This document shows, in pieces, positions 54,757-62,722 of a DNA stretch of 64,000 nucleotides (position 1 is the stretch's first letter; each line of letters begins with the position of its first letter). Both the position numbers and the translations under genes were made by a program. This stretch comes from Phenylobacterium zucineum HLK1 (lineage in GTDB: Bacteria; Pseudomonadota; Alphaproteobacteria; Caulobacterales; Caulobacteraceae), in assembly GCF_000017265.1 (NCBI RefSeq), contig NC_011144.1, forward strand, positions 248,001-312,000. The letters run 5' to 3'. A model generated the notes under the pieces. That model searched no databases. It saw only the letters and a program-made list of their open reading frames with translations, and was not told where the DNA came from.

Positions 54757-56172
54757 ATGACGCGCCGAGAGCGGGCCCGCAGCCCCGACCGCCGCCGGCT
54801 CGACCTGGCCTTGCAGGCCGCCGGCCTGGGCGAGTTCGAGTGGGACCTGGACCGCGATGTCTTCGTGGTCAGCGAGCGCATGGCCGCGATCACCGGCATG
54901 CCCGCGGGCGAGATGGAGGCCCGGCGCGGCGAGGCGATGGACGCCTACGTGCATCCCGAGGACCTGGAGGCGCTGCGCCGCCGCCGCGCCGAGGACCTCG
55001 CCCGGCACGACAGCTTCGAGGCCGAGTTCCGCCAGATCCGCCCCGACGACGGGCGGGCCATCTGCGTGCGCGCGGCCGGGATCGTCGAGCGGGACGCGGC
55101 GGGACGGCCGGTGGGCGTCACCGGCGTCGTCGAGGACGTCACCGCCCGCCGGCGCGAGGAGGACCAGCGCCAGGAGCTGATGGCCGAGCTGGACCATCGG
55201 GTGAAGAACGTGCTGGCGACCGTCCAGGCTCTGGCGATCCAGACCGGCAAGCGCACGACCTCGCTGCCGGCCTTCCTGCAGACCTTCGGCGGCCGGCTGA
55301 AGGCCATGGCCTCGGCGAACGAGTTGCTGACGGCGGCGCGCTGGCGCGGGGCGGCGGTGGATCACCTGGTGGCCGGCGCCCTGTCGGCCCTGGCCCCCGG
55401 CCAGACCAGCGCCGAGGGGCCCGAGCTGTTCCTGACCCCGCGGGCCGCCAACGCCCTGTCGCTGGCCTTGCACGAACTGGCGGCCAACGCGGTGAAGTTC
55501 GGCGCCCTGTCGACCGACGTGGGCCGGGTGGACGTCCGCTGGGTGCGGCTGCCGGGCGGCGGATTCGAGCTCACCTGGACCGAGACCGGCGGCCCGCGCG
55601 TCAAGCCGCCGGCCCGCCGCGGCTTCGGCTCGACGCTGATCGAGCAGGTCACCGGCCGCGAGCTGAACGGCGAGGCCTCAGTGGCGTACGAGCCTGCGGG
55701 CGTGCGGGCGCGGCTGCGGGCCGGTCCCCAGGCGATCGCGCCGCGGCCCGAGACCGTCCCCGAGGTCGCCGCCCCGCGCCCGGTGGAGACGGTGGTCACC
55801 TCCTCCGGGCCGGCGAGCCTGAAGGGCGCGCGGGTGCTGATCGTCGAGGATGCGGTGCTTCTGGCCCTGGAGCTGGAGACGGGTCTGTCCGAGGCCGGCG
55901 CCGAGGTCGTGGGGCCGGCCTACGAGCTGGAGGAGGCGATGGCCCTGCTGGACCGGCCGATCGACGCGGCGGTCCTCGACGCCAACCTCAACGGACGCTC
56001 GGTCATGCCGGTGGCGGAGGCCCTGGCGCGGCGCAAGGTGCCCTTCGTCTTCGCCACCGGCTACGGCGACGCGGGCGGCGCTCCCGGCGGGTTCGCGGCC
56101 CCGGTGATCCGCAAGCCCTACGACGTCACCCAGGTGGCCGCGGCGGTGGCCGAGCTGCTCGCGACGACCTGA
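54757..56172 (+). CDS. HWE histidine kinase with PAS and C-terminal receiver
   Basis: 471 residues from ATG 54757 (GTG at 54733 possible). PAS domain (about 15-130), HWE kinase with His147 (LMAELDHRVKNVLATVQALA), LHELAANAVKFGALS N-box, and WTETGGP plus RRGFGSTLIEQ of the HWE ATP region. A receiver follows (about 365-470: VLIVEDAVLLALELETGLSE, VLDANLNGRSV, PVIRKPYD). Cytoplasmic. HWE kinases often feed PhyR; closeness to the GSR locus makes this plausible. The own receiver may act as phosphate sink. Confidence 0.93.
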   Translation: MTRRERARSPDRRRLDLALQAAGLGEFEWDLDRDVFVVSERMAAITGMPAGEMEARRGEAMDAYVHPEDLEALRRRRAEDLARHDSFEAEFRQIRPDDGRAICVRAAGIVERDAAGRPVGVTGVVEDVTARRREEDQRQELMAELDHRVKNVLATVQALAIQTGKRTTSLPAFLQTFGGRLKAMASANELLTAARWRGAAVDHLVAGALSALAPGQTSAEGPELFLTPRAANALSLALHELAANAVKFGALSTDVGRVDVRWVRLPGGGFELTWTETGGPRVKPPARRGFGSTLIEQVTGRELNGEASVAYEPAGVRARLRAGPQAIAPRPETVPEVAAPRPVETVVTSSGPASLKGARVLIVEDAVLLALELETGLSEAGAEVVGPAYELEEAMALLDRPIDAAVLDANLNGRSVMPVAEALARRKVPFVFATGYGDAGGAPGGFAAPVIRKPYDVTQVAAAVAELLATT

Positions 56173-56353
56173 CGCGCGGCAGGACGCCCTGAGACAAGGC
56201 GCCGCCTCGGCGCCCCCACAGCTATGCCTTACACCGGTATCGGGACCTGCGGCGTGTCGCAGGGGCCGGACCGGCGGCCACGGGACATCGCCCGGAAACA
56301 AGCGACCCGACCCCACGTGCGGTCCGCGGCTCAGTCGCGGGCCGTTCGCGCTT

Positions 56354-57565
56354 TCAGACCACGCCCTTGCGGCGCAGCTCGGCCAGCCGCTCGGCCGTGC
56401 AGCCGGCCCGCTCCGCCAGCACCTCGTCGGTGTGCTGGCCCAGCTCGGGCCCCGGCCAGCGCACCCGCCCGGGGGTGTCCGACAGCTTCGGGAACACGTT
56501 CTGCATCTTCACCTGGCCGAACACCGGGTGGGGCGTCTCCACGATGGCCTCGCGGGCGCGGTACTGCGGGTCCTCCAGCATGTCGGGGGCGCGGAACATG
56601 CGGCTGGCCGGCACGCCCTTCTCCTCCAGCAAGGCCAGCAGGTCGGGCAGGGCCTGGCCGCCGGTCCACTCGGCGATGATGGCGTCCAGCTCGGCCTGAT
56701 GTTTTCCGCGGCCGGCGTGGTCCGCGAACCGCGGATCGGTCCTCAGGTCGGGCCGGCCCATGGCCTCGGTCAGGCGGGCGAAGACGGTGTCGCCGTTGCC
56801 GCCGATCAGGATCAGCTCGCCGCCCGCGCAGGGGTAGGCGTTCGACGGGGCGATGCCGGGCAGGACCGAGCCGGACCGCTCGCGCACATAGCCCGTCAGG
56901 TCGTATTCGGTGACCAGGTTCTCCATGACGGCCAGGACGCTCTCGTAGAGGGCCGCGTCGATCACCTGACCGCGTCCGGTGCGATCGCGGTGGTGCAGCG
57001 CCATCAGGACGCCCATGGCCGCGTGCATGGCCGCCAGGGAATCGCCGATGGAGATTCCGACGCGGGCCGGCGGACGGTCGGGCTCGCCGGTGACGTAGCG
57101 CAGGCCGCCCATGGCCTCGCCGATCAGGCCGTAGCCGGCGCGCTGGGCGTAGGGGCCGGTCTGCCCGAACCCAGAGACCCGGGCCATGATCAGCCGGGGG
57201 TTCTGCGCCGACAGGGCCTCGTACGACAGCCCCCACTTCTCCATCGCGCCGGGGCGGAAGTTCTCCACCACCACGTCGGCGCCGGCGATCAGGGCGCGGG
57301 CGATCTCCTGCCCCTCGGGGGTGCGCAGGTCGAGGCCGACCGACTTCTTGTTGCGCCCGATCACCGGCCACCAGGGGGACAGGCCCTTGGGCAGGCTGCG
57401 GCCCCACTGGCGCATGGGGTCGCCCTTGCGCGGGTCCTCGATCTTGATCACCTCGGCGCCGAAGTCGCCCAGGATCTGCCCGCAGAAGGGACCGGCGATC
57501 AGGGTCCCCATTTCGATCACCACCAGCCCGGCCAGCGGACCGCGCGCGGCTTCGGTTTCGCTCAT
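56354..57565 (-). CDS. CaiB/BaiF family CoA transferase (family III)
   Basis: 403 residues. Opening GLVVIEMGTLIAGPFCGQILGDFGAEVIKIEDP, ENFRPGAMEKWGL and the region VIDAALYESVLAVMENL with the catalytic Asp (about residue 170). The fold exchanges CoA between carboxylic acids; substrates could be a dicarboxylate. Other copies are linked with acyl-CoA catabolism. Alone on its strand; convergent with the HWE kinase, and divergent from the hydrolase gene. Confidence 0.95.
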   Translation of the reverse strand: MSETEAARGPLAGLVVIEMGTLIAGPFCGQILGDFGAEVIKIEDPRKGDPMRQWGRSLPKGLSPWWPVIGRNKKSVGLDLRTPEGQEIARALIAGADVVVENFRPGAMEKWGLSYEALSAQNPRLIMARVSGFGQTGPYAQRAGYGLIGEAMGGLRYVTGEPDRPPARVGISIGDSLAAMHAAMGVLMALHHRDRTGRGQVIDAALYESVLAVMENLVTEYDLTGYVRERSGSVLPGIAPSNAYPCAGGELILIGGNGDTVFARLTEAMGRPDLRTDPRFADHAGRGKHQAELDAIIAEWTGGQALPDLLALLEEKGVPASRMFRAPDMLEDPQYRAREAIVETPHPVFGQVKMQNVFPKLSDTPGRVRWPGPELGQHTDEVLAERAGCTAERLAELRRKGVV

Positions 57566-57654
57566 GGTTCCGCCATACCGCCGCCGGAGGCCCTGCGCGA
57601 GACTAACCTTACGTAGGGTTCCCTTCGCCGCGCGGGGGGCCTAAATGCGCGGCC

Positions 57655-58335
57655 ATGGCCGAGTTCGCGATCGCACCCGCCCCCGTCCCCACGGTCCCGG
57701 TCGAAGGGGAGGCGGCGGCGTTCCCGGTCCGGCGGATCCTCTGCGTGGGCCAGAACTACGCCGCGCACCGGGCCGAGATGGGCGGCGACGACCGCAACCC
57801 GCCGTTCTTCTTCTCCAAGCCCGCCGACGCCGTGGTCCCGCCCGGTGGCGATCCGGCCTATCCGCCGGCCACGTCCAACCTGCACCACGAGATCGAGCTG
57901 GTGGCCGCCATCGGCAAGGCGGGCCGCGACGTCAGCCCCGCCCAGGCCCTGGATCTCGTCTTCGGCTACGCCGTCGGCGTCGACCTGACCCGCCGCGACC
58001 TGCAGGCCGCCGCCAAGGGCAAGGGCCAGCCCTGGGACAGCGCCAAGGGCTTCGACCAGTCGGCCCCGGTCTCGGCGATCCGCCGCTGGACCGGCGCCCC
58101 GCCGCAGGGCCGCATCCGCCTCTCGGTCAACGGCGAGACCCGGCAAGACGCCACGGTCGCCGACATGATCTGGAACGTCGCCGAGATCGTCTCCGAGGCC
58201 TCCAAGCTCTGGGCCCTGGCGCCCGGCGACCTGATCTTCACCGGCACGCCCGAGGGCGTCGGCCCGCTGGTCCGCGGCGACGGGGTCGAGGGCGAGGTCG
58301 ACGGCGTCGGCGCCCTGCAGTTCCGGGTGGTCTGA
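57655..58335 (+). CDS. Fumarylacetoacetate hydrolase family protein (fumarylpyruvate hydrolase type)
   Basis: 226 residues, single FAH domain: RILCVGQNYAAHRAEMGGD, HHEIELVAAIGKAGRDVS (metal Glu pair), FGYAVGVDLTRRDLQAAAKGKGQPW and IFTGTPEGVGPL. It cleaves a carbon-carbon bond in fumarylpyruvate-type substrates. TGATG overlap with the maleylacetoacetate isomerase-type gene suggests the pair handles ring-cleavage products of gentisate or homogentisate type. No ring-cleaving dioxygenase is in the window. Confidence 0.93.
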   Translation: MAEFAIAPAPVPTVPVEGEAAAFPVRRILCVGQNYAAHRAEMGGDDRNPPFFFSKPADAVVPPGGDPAYPPATSNLHHEIELVAAIGKAGRDVSPAQALDLVFGYAVGVDLTRRDLQAAAKGKGQPWDSAKGFDQSAPVSAIRRWTGAPPQGRIRLSVNGETRQDATVADMIWNVAEIVSEASKLWALAPGDLIFTGTPEGVGPLVRGDGVEGEVDGVGALQFRVV

Positions 58336-58973
58336 TGGCGCTCTCGCTGCACAGCTACTGGCGGGCCGGGGCGCCCTACCGGGTCCGCATCGGCCTGAAC
58401 CTGAAGGGCCTGTCCTACGACTACGTCCCGGTGAACCTGCTGGCCGGCGACCAGCACCGGCAGGCTTACAAGGCGCTCAACCCCCAGGGCCTGACGCCGG
58501 CCCTCGTCGTGGACGAGGCCCTGGTGCTGACCCAGAGCCTGGCCATCCTCGAATGGCTGGAGGAGACCCATCCCGAGCCGCCGCTGCTGCCCAGGGCGGC
58601 CGCCGACCGCGCCGTGGTGCGCGCCATGGCCGGGATCGTGGCCTGCGACATCCATCCGCTGAACAACCAGCGCGTCCTGAAGGCCCTAGCGGGCCTGGGC
58701 GTGGACGAGGCGGGCCGCAACGCCTGGGCCGGCCGCTGGATCGCCGCCGGCTTCGACGCGCTGGAGCCGATGATCGCCCGCCACGGGCGCGGCTTCGCCT
58801 TCGGCGAGACGCCGACCCTGGCCGACTGCTGCCTCATCCCGCAGGTCTATTCCGCCGGCCGCTTCGACGTGGACATGGAGCCTTGGCCCGCGATCCGCGC
58901 TGTGGCCGAGGCGGCCGCCGTTCACCCGGCCTTCGCCGCCGCCCGACCCGAACGCCAACCGGACGCCGCCTGA
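58335..58973 (+). CDS. maiA: Maleylacetoacetate/maleylpyruvate isomerase (zeta-class GST)
   Basis: 212 residues. Glutathione transferase fold with the zeta motif near the start, SYWRAGAPYRVRIGLNLKG (usual SxxxSxxxRVRI), then NPQGLTPALVVDEALVLTQSLAILEWLEETHP and the C-terminal PTLADCCLIPQVY. It isomerises maleyl to fumaryl compounds with glutathione. Its ATG overlaps the hydrolase TGA, and its TGA overlaps the carbonic anhydrase ATG, so all three are coupled. Confidence 0.95.
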   Translation: MALSLHSYWRAGAPYRVRIGLNLKGLSYDYVPVNLLAGDQHRQAYKALNPQGLTPALVVDEALVLTQSLAILEWLEETHPEPPLLPRAAADRAVVRAMAGIVACDIHPLNNQRVLKALAGLGVDEAGRNAWAGRWIAAGFDALEPMIARHGRGFAFGETPTLADCCLIPQVYSAGRFDVDMEPWPAIRAVAEAAAVHPAFAAARPERQPDAA

Positions 58974-59587
58974 TGCTCGACGAACTCAAGGAAAACAACC
59001 GCAACTGGGCCCAGGGGAAGGTCGCCGTCGACCCCGGCTTCTTCAAGCGCCTCGAGGGCCAGCAGGCGCCCGAGTACCTGTGGATCGGCTGCGCCGACAG
59101 CCGGGTGCCGGCCAACGAGATCGTCGGCCTCGACCCGGGCGAGCTGTTCGTCCACCGCAACGTGGCCAACCTGGCCCCGCCGCAGGACGCCAACTACCTC
59201 AGCGTGCTCCAGTTCGCCGTCGACGTGCTGAAGGTGAAGCACATCATGGTGGTCGGCCACTACGGCTGCGGCGGCGTCGCCGCGGCGGTGGACGGCCAGC
59301 GCCGCGGCCTGGTCGACCACTGGCTGCACCCGATCCGCGAGGTCCACCGCGAGCACCGCTGCGAGCTCGAGGCGATCGGCGACGACCGCGCCCGCTGGGA
59401 CCGGCTGGTCGAGCTGAACGTGATCCGCCAGGTGCGCAACGTGGCCTCGGACGTCTTCGTGCGCGAGGCCTGGAAGCGCGGCCAGCCCCTGTGCGTCCAC
59501 GGCTGGGTCTATTCGCTGTCCAACGGACTTGTGAACGACTTGAACGTCACGGTGTCGGGCCCCGAGGAGGCCGAGCGCCTGGCCTGA
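58973..59587 (+). CDS. Beta-class carbonic anhydrase
   Basis: 204 residues. Zinc ligands Cys40 (IGCADSRVP, with Asp42-Arg44), His95 and Cys98 (GHYGCGGVAAAV). N-terminus LDELKENNRNWAQGKVAVDPGFF is typical of the bacterial Can type. It interconverts CO2 and bicarbonate in the cytoplasm. TGATG overlap with maiA places it in the same transcript, though the metabolic connection is not evident. Confidence 0.97.
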   Translation: MLDELKENNRNWAQGKVAVDPGFFKRLEGQQAPEYLWIGCADSRVPANEIVGLDPGELFVHRNVANLAPPQDANYLSVLQFAVDVLKVKHIMVVGHYGCGGVAAAVDGQRRGLVDHWLHPIREVHREHRCELEAIGDDRARWDRLVELNVIRQVRNVASDVFVREAWKRGQPLCVHGWVYSLSNGLVNDLNVTVSGPEEAERLA

Positions 59588-59676
59588 GCTCCGCCGCGCG
59601 CTTGACGGGCGGGGCGGGGGCGGCTTGTGTCGCCCCCAACGGCGGGAACGCCGATGAAAACGCTCAGGAACCGTCC

Positions 59677-61479
59677 ATGAAATCCATGCTTATGGCCGCC
59701 GCCGCGGCGGCCGTGCTCGTGGCCGCCGGACCTTCGGCCGCCCAGACGGCGAAGCCGACGGCGGCCGAGGCCAAGGCCTTCGTCGAGAACGCCGAGGCCC
59801 AGATCGAGAAGGCCAACGCCTTCGCCGCCCGCGCCGCCTGGGTGCGGGCCAACTTCATCACCGAAGACACCCAGTGGCTCGAGGCCAAGGCGTCGGCCGA
59901 GCAGAACGAACTGGCGACCCGCTTCGCCATGGAGGCCGCCCGCTTCGACGGCGTGCCGGTGGACGCGGTCACCGCCCGCAAGCTGAAGCTGCTGAAGCTC
60001 TATCTGGTCTCGCCGGCCCCCAACCGCCCCGGCGCGGCCGAGGAGCTGGCGAACCTGCTGACCAAGCTCGATTCCACCTATTCGACCGGCAAGTTCGAGT
60101 TCAAGGGCAAGCAGATCACCCTGAACGACGCCGAGGACGTGCTGCGCTCCAGCCGCGATCCGGCCGAGCTGAAGGCGGTCTGGGAGGGCTGGCGCACCGT
60201 CTCGCCGCAGATGCGCGCCGACTACGCCACCTTCGCGGGGCTCTCCAACGAGGGCGCCAAGAGCCTGGGCTTCAAGGACACCGGCGCGCTGTGGCGGTCC
60301 AACTACGACATGGATCCCGACGCCTTCGCCGCCGAGACCGACCGGCTGTGGAAGCAGGTGGAGCCGTTCTACCGCAACCTGCACTGCTACGTGCGGGCCC
60401 GGCTCAACGACCAGTACGGCGACGCCGTCCAGCCGCGCACCGGCCCGATCCGCGCCGACCTCCTGGGCAACATGTGGGCCCAGCAGTGGGGCAACATCTA
60501 CGACATCGTCCAGCCGAAGGGCGTGACCTCCAGCTACGACCTCAACAAGCTGCTGGTCGAGAAGGGCTACGACCCGGTCAAGATGGTGAAGACCGGCGAG
60601 AACTTCTATTCCTCGCTCGGCTTCGCGCCGCTGCCGGAGACGTTCTGGAACCGCTCGCTGATCACCCGTCCGCGCGACCGAGAGGTCGTCTGCCACGCCT
60701 CGGCCTGGAACCTCGACGACAAGGACGACATCCGCATCAAGATGTGCACCAAGGTGAACGCGGAGGACTTCTCCACCGTCCACCACGAGCTCGGCCACAA
60801 CTACTACCAGCGGGCCTACAAGGATCAGCCGGTGCTGTTCCGGAACGGGGCCAATGACGGCTTCCACGAGGCCATCGGCGACTTCGCGGCCCTGTCGGCC
60901 TCGACGCCGACCTACCTCAACCAGATCGGCCTGCTGGAGAAGGTCCCCGGCGCGGACGAGGACATCCCGTTCCTGCTCAAGATGGCGCTCGACAAGATCG
61001 CCTTCCTGCCCTTCGGCCTGCTGGTCGACCGCTGGCGCTGGCAGGTGTTCTCGGGCGAGACCACGCCCGAGGAGTACAACGCCGACTGGTGGAAGCTGCG
61101 CCTGCAGTACCAGGGCCTGATGCCGCCGGCGCAGCGGCCGGCCGACGCCTTCGATCCCGGCGCCAAGTACCACGTGCCCGGCAACACGCCGTACACCCGC
61201 TACTTCCTGGCCCACATCTACCAGTTCCAGTTCCACCGGGCCGCCTGCCAGCAGGCCGGCTGGAAGGGCCCGCTGCACCGCTGCTCCGTCTACGGACAGA
61301 AGGAGATGGGCGAGCGGTTCAACCGGATGATGGAGCTGGGCCAGTCGCAGCCGTGGCCGCAGACGCTGAAGGTCTTCACCGGCGAGACCCGCACCGACGC
61401 GAGCGCCGTGGCCGACTACTTCAAGCCCCTGAACACCTGGCTCGTCCAGCAGAACAAGGGCGAGAACTGCGGGTGGTAG
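59677..61479 (+). CDS. Exported M2-family peptidyl-dipeptidase (ACE-like)
   Basis: 600 residues. Signal peptide MKSMLMAAAAAAVLVAAGPSAAQ. The zinc motif HEXXH is at about residues 370-374 (VHHELGHNYYQ) and the third ligand Glu in NDGFHEAIGDF; the fold also shows the ACE regions CHASAWNL and RYFLAHIYQFQF. Bacterial angiotensin-converting-enzyme homologues release C-terminal dipeptides in the periplasm. One disulphide-type Cys pair (CQQAG...HRCSVYG) is visible. Followed by the paired palindromes. Confidence 0.96.
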   Translation: MKSMLMAAAAAAVLVAAGPSAAQTAKPTAAEAKAFVENAEAQIEKANAFAARAAWVRANFITEDTQWLEAKASAEQNELATRFAMEAARFDGVPVDAVTARKLKLLKLYLVSPAPNRPGAAEELANLLTKLDSTYSTGKFEFKGKQITLNDAEDVLRSSRDPAELKAVWEGWRTVSPQMRADYATFAGLSNEGAKSLGFKDTGALWRSNYDMDPDAFAAETDRLWKQVEPFYRNLHCYVRARLNDQYGDAVQPRTGPIRADLLGNMWAQQWGNIYDIVQPKGVTSSYDLNKLLVEKGYDPVKMVKTGENFYSSLGFAPLPETFWNRSLITRPRDREVVCHASAWNLDDKDDIRIKMCTKVNAEDFSTVHHELGHNYYQRAYKDQPVLFRNGANDGFHEAIGDFAALSASTPTYLNQIGLLEKVPGADEDIPFLLKMALDKIAFLPFGLLVDRWRWQVFSGETTPEEYNADWWKLRLQYQGLMPPAQRPADAFDPGAKYHVPGNTPYTRYFLAHIYQFQFHRAACQQAGWKGPLHRCSVYGQKEMGERFNRMMELGQSQPWPQTLKVFTGETRTDASAVADYFKPLNTWLVQQNKGENCGW

Positions 61480-61488
61480 ATTCGCGAT

Positions 61489-61511
61489 CCTTCTCCCCAT
61501 GTGGGAGAAGG
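61489..61511. repeat. Intergenic palindrome (copy D)
   Basis: CCTTCTCCC (61489-61497) pairs with GGGAGAAGG (61503-61511). On its right continues GTCGGCC and GAATGAGGGGTC, a tail shared in inverted orientation with copy E. Confidence 0.85.
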
Positions 61512-61638
61512 TGTCGGCCACAGGCTGACGAATGAGGGGTCGGACCGCGGGCGCGGCCCCTTCGTCATTTGTCGGGGGCCCGGGAAACCCCTCATCCGAC
61601 CGGCTCCGCCGGCCGCCTTCTCCCGCAAGGGGAGAAGG
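61512..61638. repeat. Intergenic palindrome (copy E) with inverted tail pairing to copy D
   Basis: CCTTCTCCC (61616-61624) and GGGAGAAGG (61630-61638) form the hairpin; to the left runs CCCCTCATCCG-ACCGGC...GGCCG (61588-61615). Reading the reverse strand gives the same order as copy D (hairpin, CGGCC-type element, GATGAGGGGT). So D and E form an inverted pair of about 150 bases between the M2 peptidase and oxygenase genes. Confidence 0.75.
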
Positions 61639-61643
61639 AACAG

Positions 61644-62597
61644 CTACGCCAGCTTGATCTCGCGCAGGCGTTCCTGGAGGTAGTCGTCGGCCGTGATCGG
61701 TTCGGGGTAGCGGTCCGGGTGGGCGGCGTCGACGCAGCCGGGCAGGGTGCGGATCAGGTAGTCCGAGTTGAAGTGCAGGAAGAACGGCGTCGAGTAGCGC
61801 GGAAAGCCACGGCGCTCGGGCGCCGGGTTGACCACCCGGTGGGTCGTGGACGGCAGGCGGTGGTTGGTCAGCCGCTGCAGCATGTCGCCGATGTTGATGA
61901 CGAGGGCGCCCGGCGGCGGGTTGATCGGGATCCAGCGGCCGTCGTGGTCCTTCACCTCCAGCCCCGCCTCCTCGGCGCCCAGCAGCAGGGTGATGACGTT
62001 GATGTCCTCGTGGGCGCCGGCCCGGATGTGCGGCCCGTCCTTGGGCACCGGCGGATAGTGCAGCAGCCGCAGGATCGAGTTGCCGAAGTCCACCGTCGGC
62101 TCGAAGAACCGCCGCTCGAGGCCGACGTAGGTCGCGATCGCCTCCAGCACCTTCAGCCCCATCGCGTCGAGCGCGCCGTACAGCCAGCCCACGCGCTGGC
62201 GGAACTGCGGCAGCTCGGCGTCGGGCCAGACGTTGTCGGGCATGTGGCTGCGGAACCGGTGGCCGGGCGGCAGGTCGCGGCCGACGTGCCAGAACTCCTT
62301 CAGGTCGTAGTGCTGGTGGCCCTTCGCGGTCTCGACGCCGAAGGGGGTGTAGCCGCGCTGGCCGGCCACCGGCAGCTTGTACTTCAGCTTGGTCTCCTCC
62401 GGCAGGGCGAAGAAGGCCTTGGTCTCGCCGATCGCGGCGTCGACCTTCTCCTGCGGCAGGCCGTGGTCGCAGATCACCGCGAAGCCCCAGCGCCGGAAGC
62501 TGTCGCCCAGCTTGCGGGTGAAGGCCTCGAAATCCTGGTCGAACAGGGCGTAGGAGACGGGCTCGATGGTCTCGGGCAGGGCGGCGGCTTGGCTCAT
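61644..62597 (-). CDS. Isopenicillin N synthase-like Fe(II)/2-oxoglutarate oxygenase
   Basis: 317 residues. Iron ligands His196, Asp198 (GAHEDINVITLLLG) and His253 (STTHRVVNP), with the Arg-x-Ser cosubstrate motif RRGFPRYSTPFF. N-terminal DIOX_N domain (FRRWGFAVICDHGLPQ). This plant-type/IPNS-like family hydroxylates or oxidises small molecules; no antibiotic cluster is present, so a catabolic or modifying role is likelier. Monocistronic. Confidence 0.94.
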   Translation of the reverse strand: MSQAAALPETIEPVSYALFDQDFEAFTRKLGDSFRRWGFAVICDHGLPQEKVDAAIGETKAFFALPEETKLKYKLPVAGQRGYTPFGVETAKGHQHYDLKEFWHVGRDLPPGHRFRSHMPDNVWPDAELPQFRQRVGWLYGALDAMGLKVLEAIATYVGLERRFFEPTVDFGNSILRLLHYPPVPKDGPHIRAGAHEDINVITLLLGAEEAGLEVKDHDGRWIPINPPPGALVINIGDMLQRLTNHRLPSTTHRVVNPAPERRGFPRYSTPFFLHFNSDYLIRTLPGCVDAAHPDRYPEPITADDYLQERLREIKLA

Positions 62598-62722
62598 GGC
62601 CCTCCTCTACACCCGGCCGCCGCGCGCCTCCAGCGGGCGCGGCGATCAGCCCTTCGCCCGCTCGCGTGTTGCCTCCCGGGGGCGTTAGCCGCCACATAGC
62701 GCGGCGGGGAGCAGGAGCGGCG

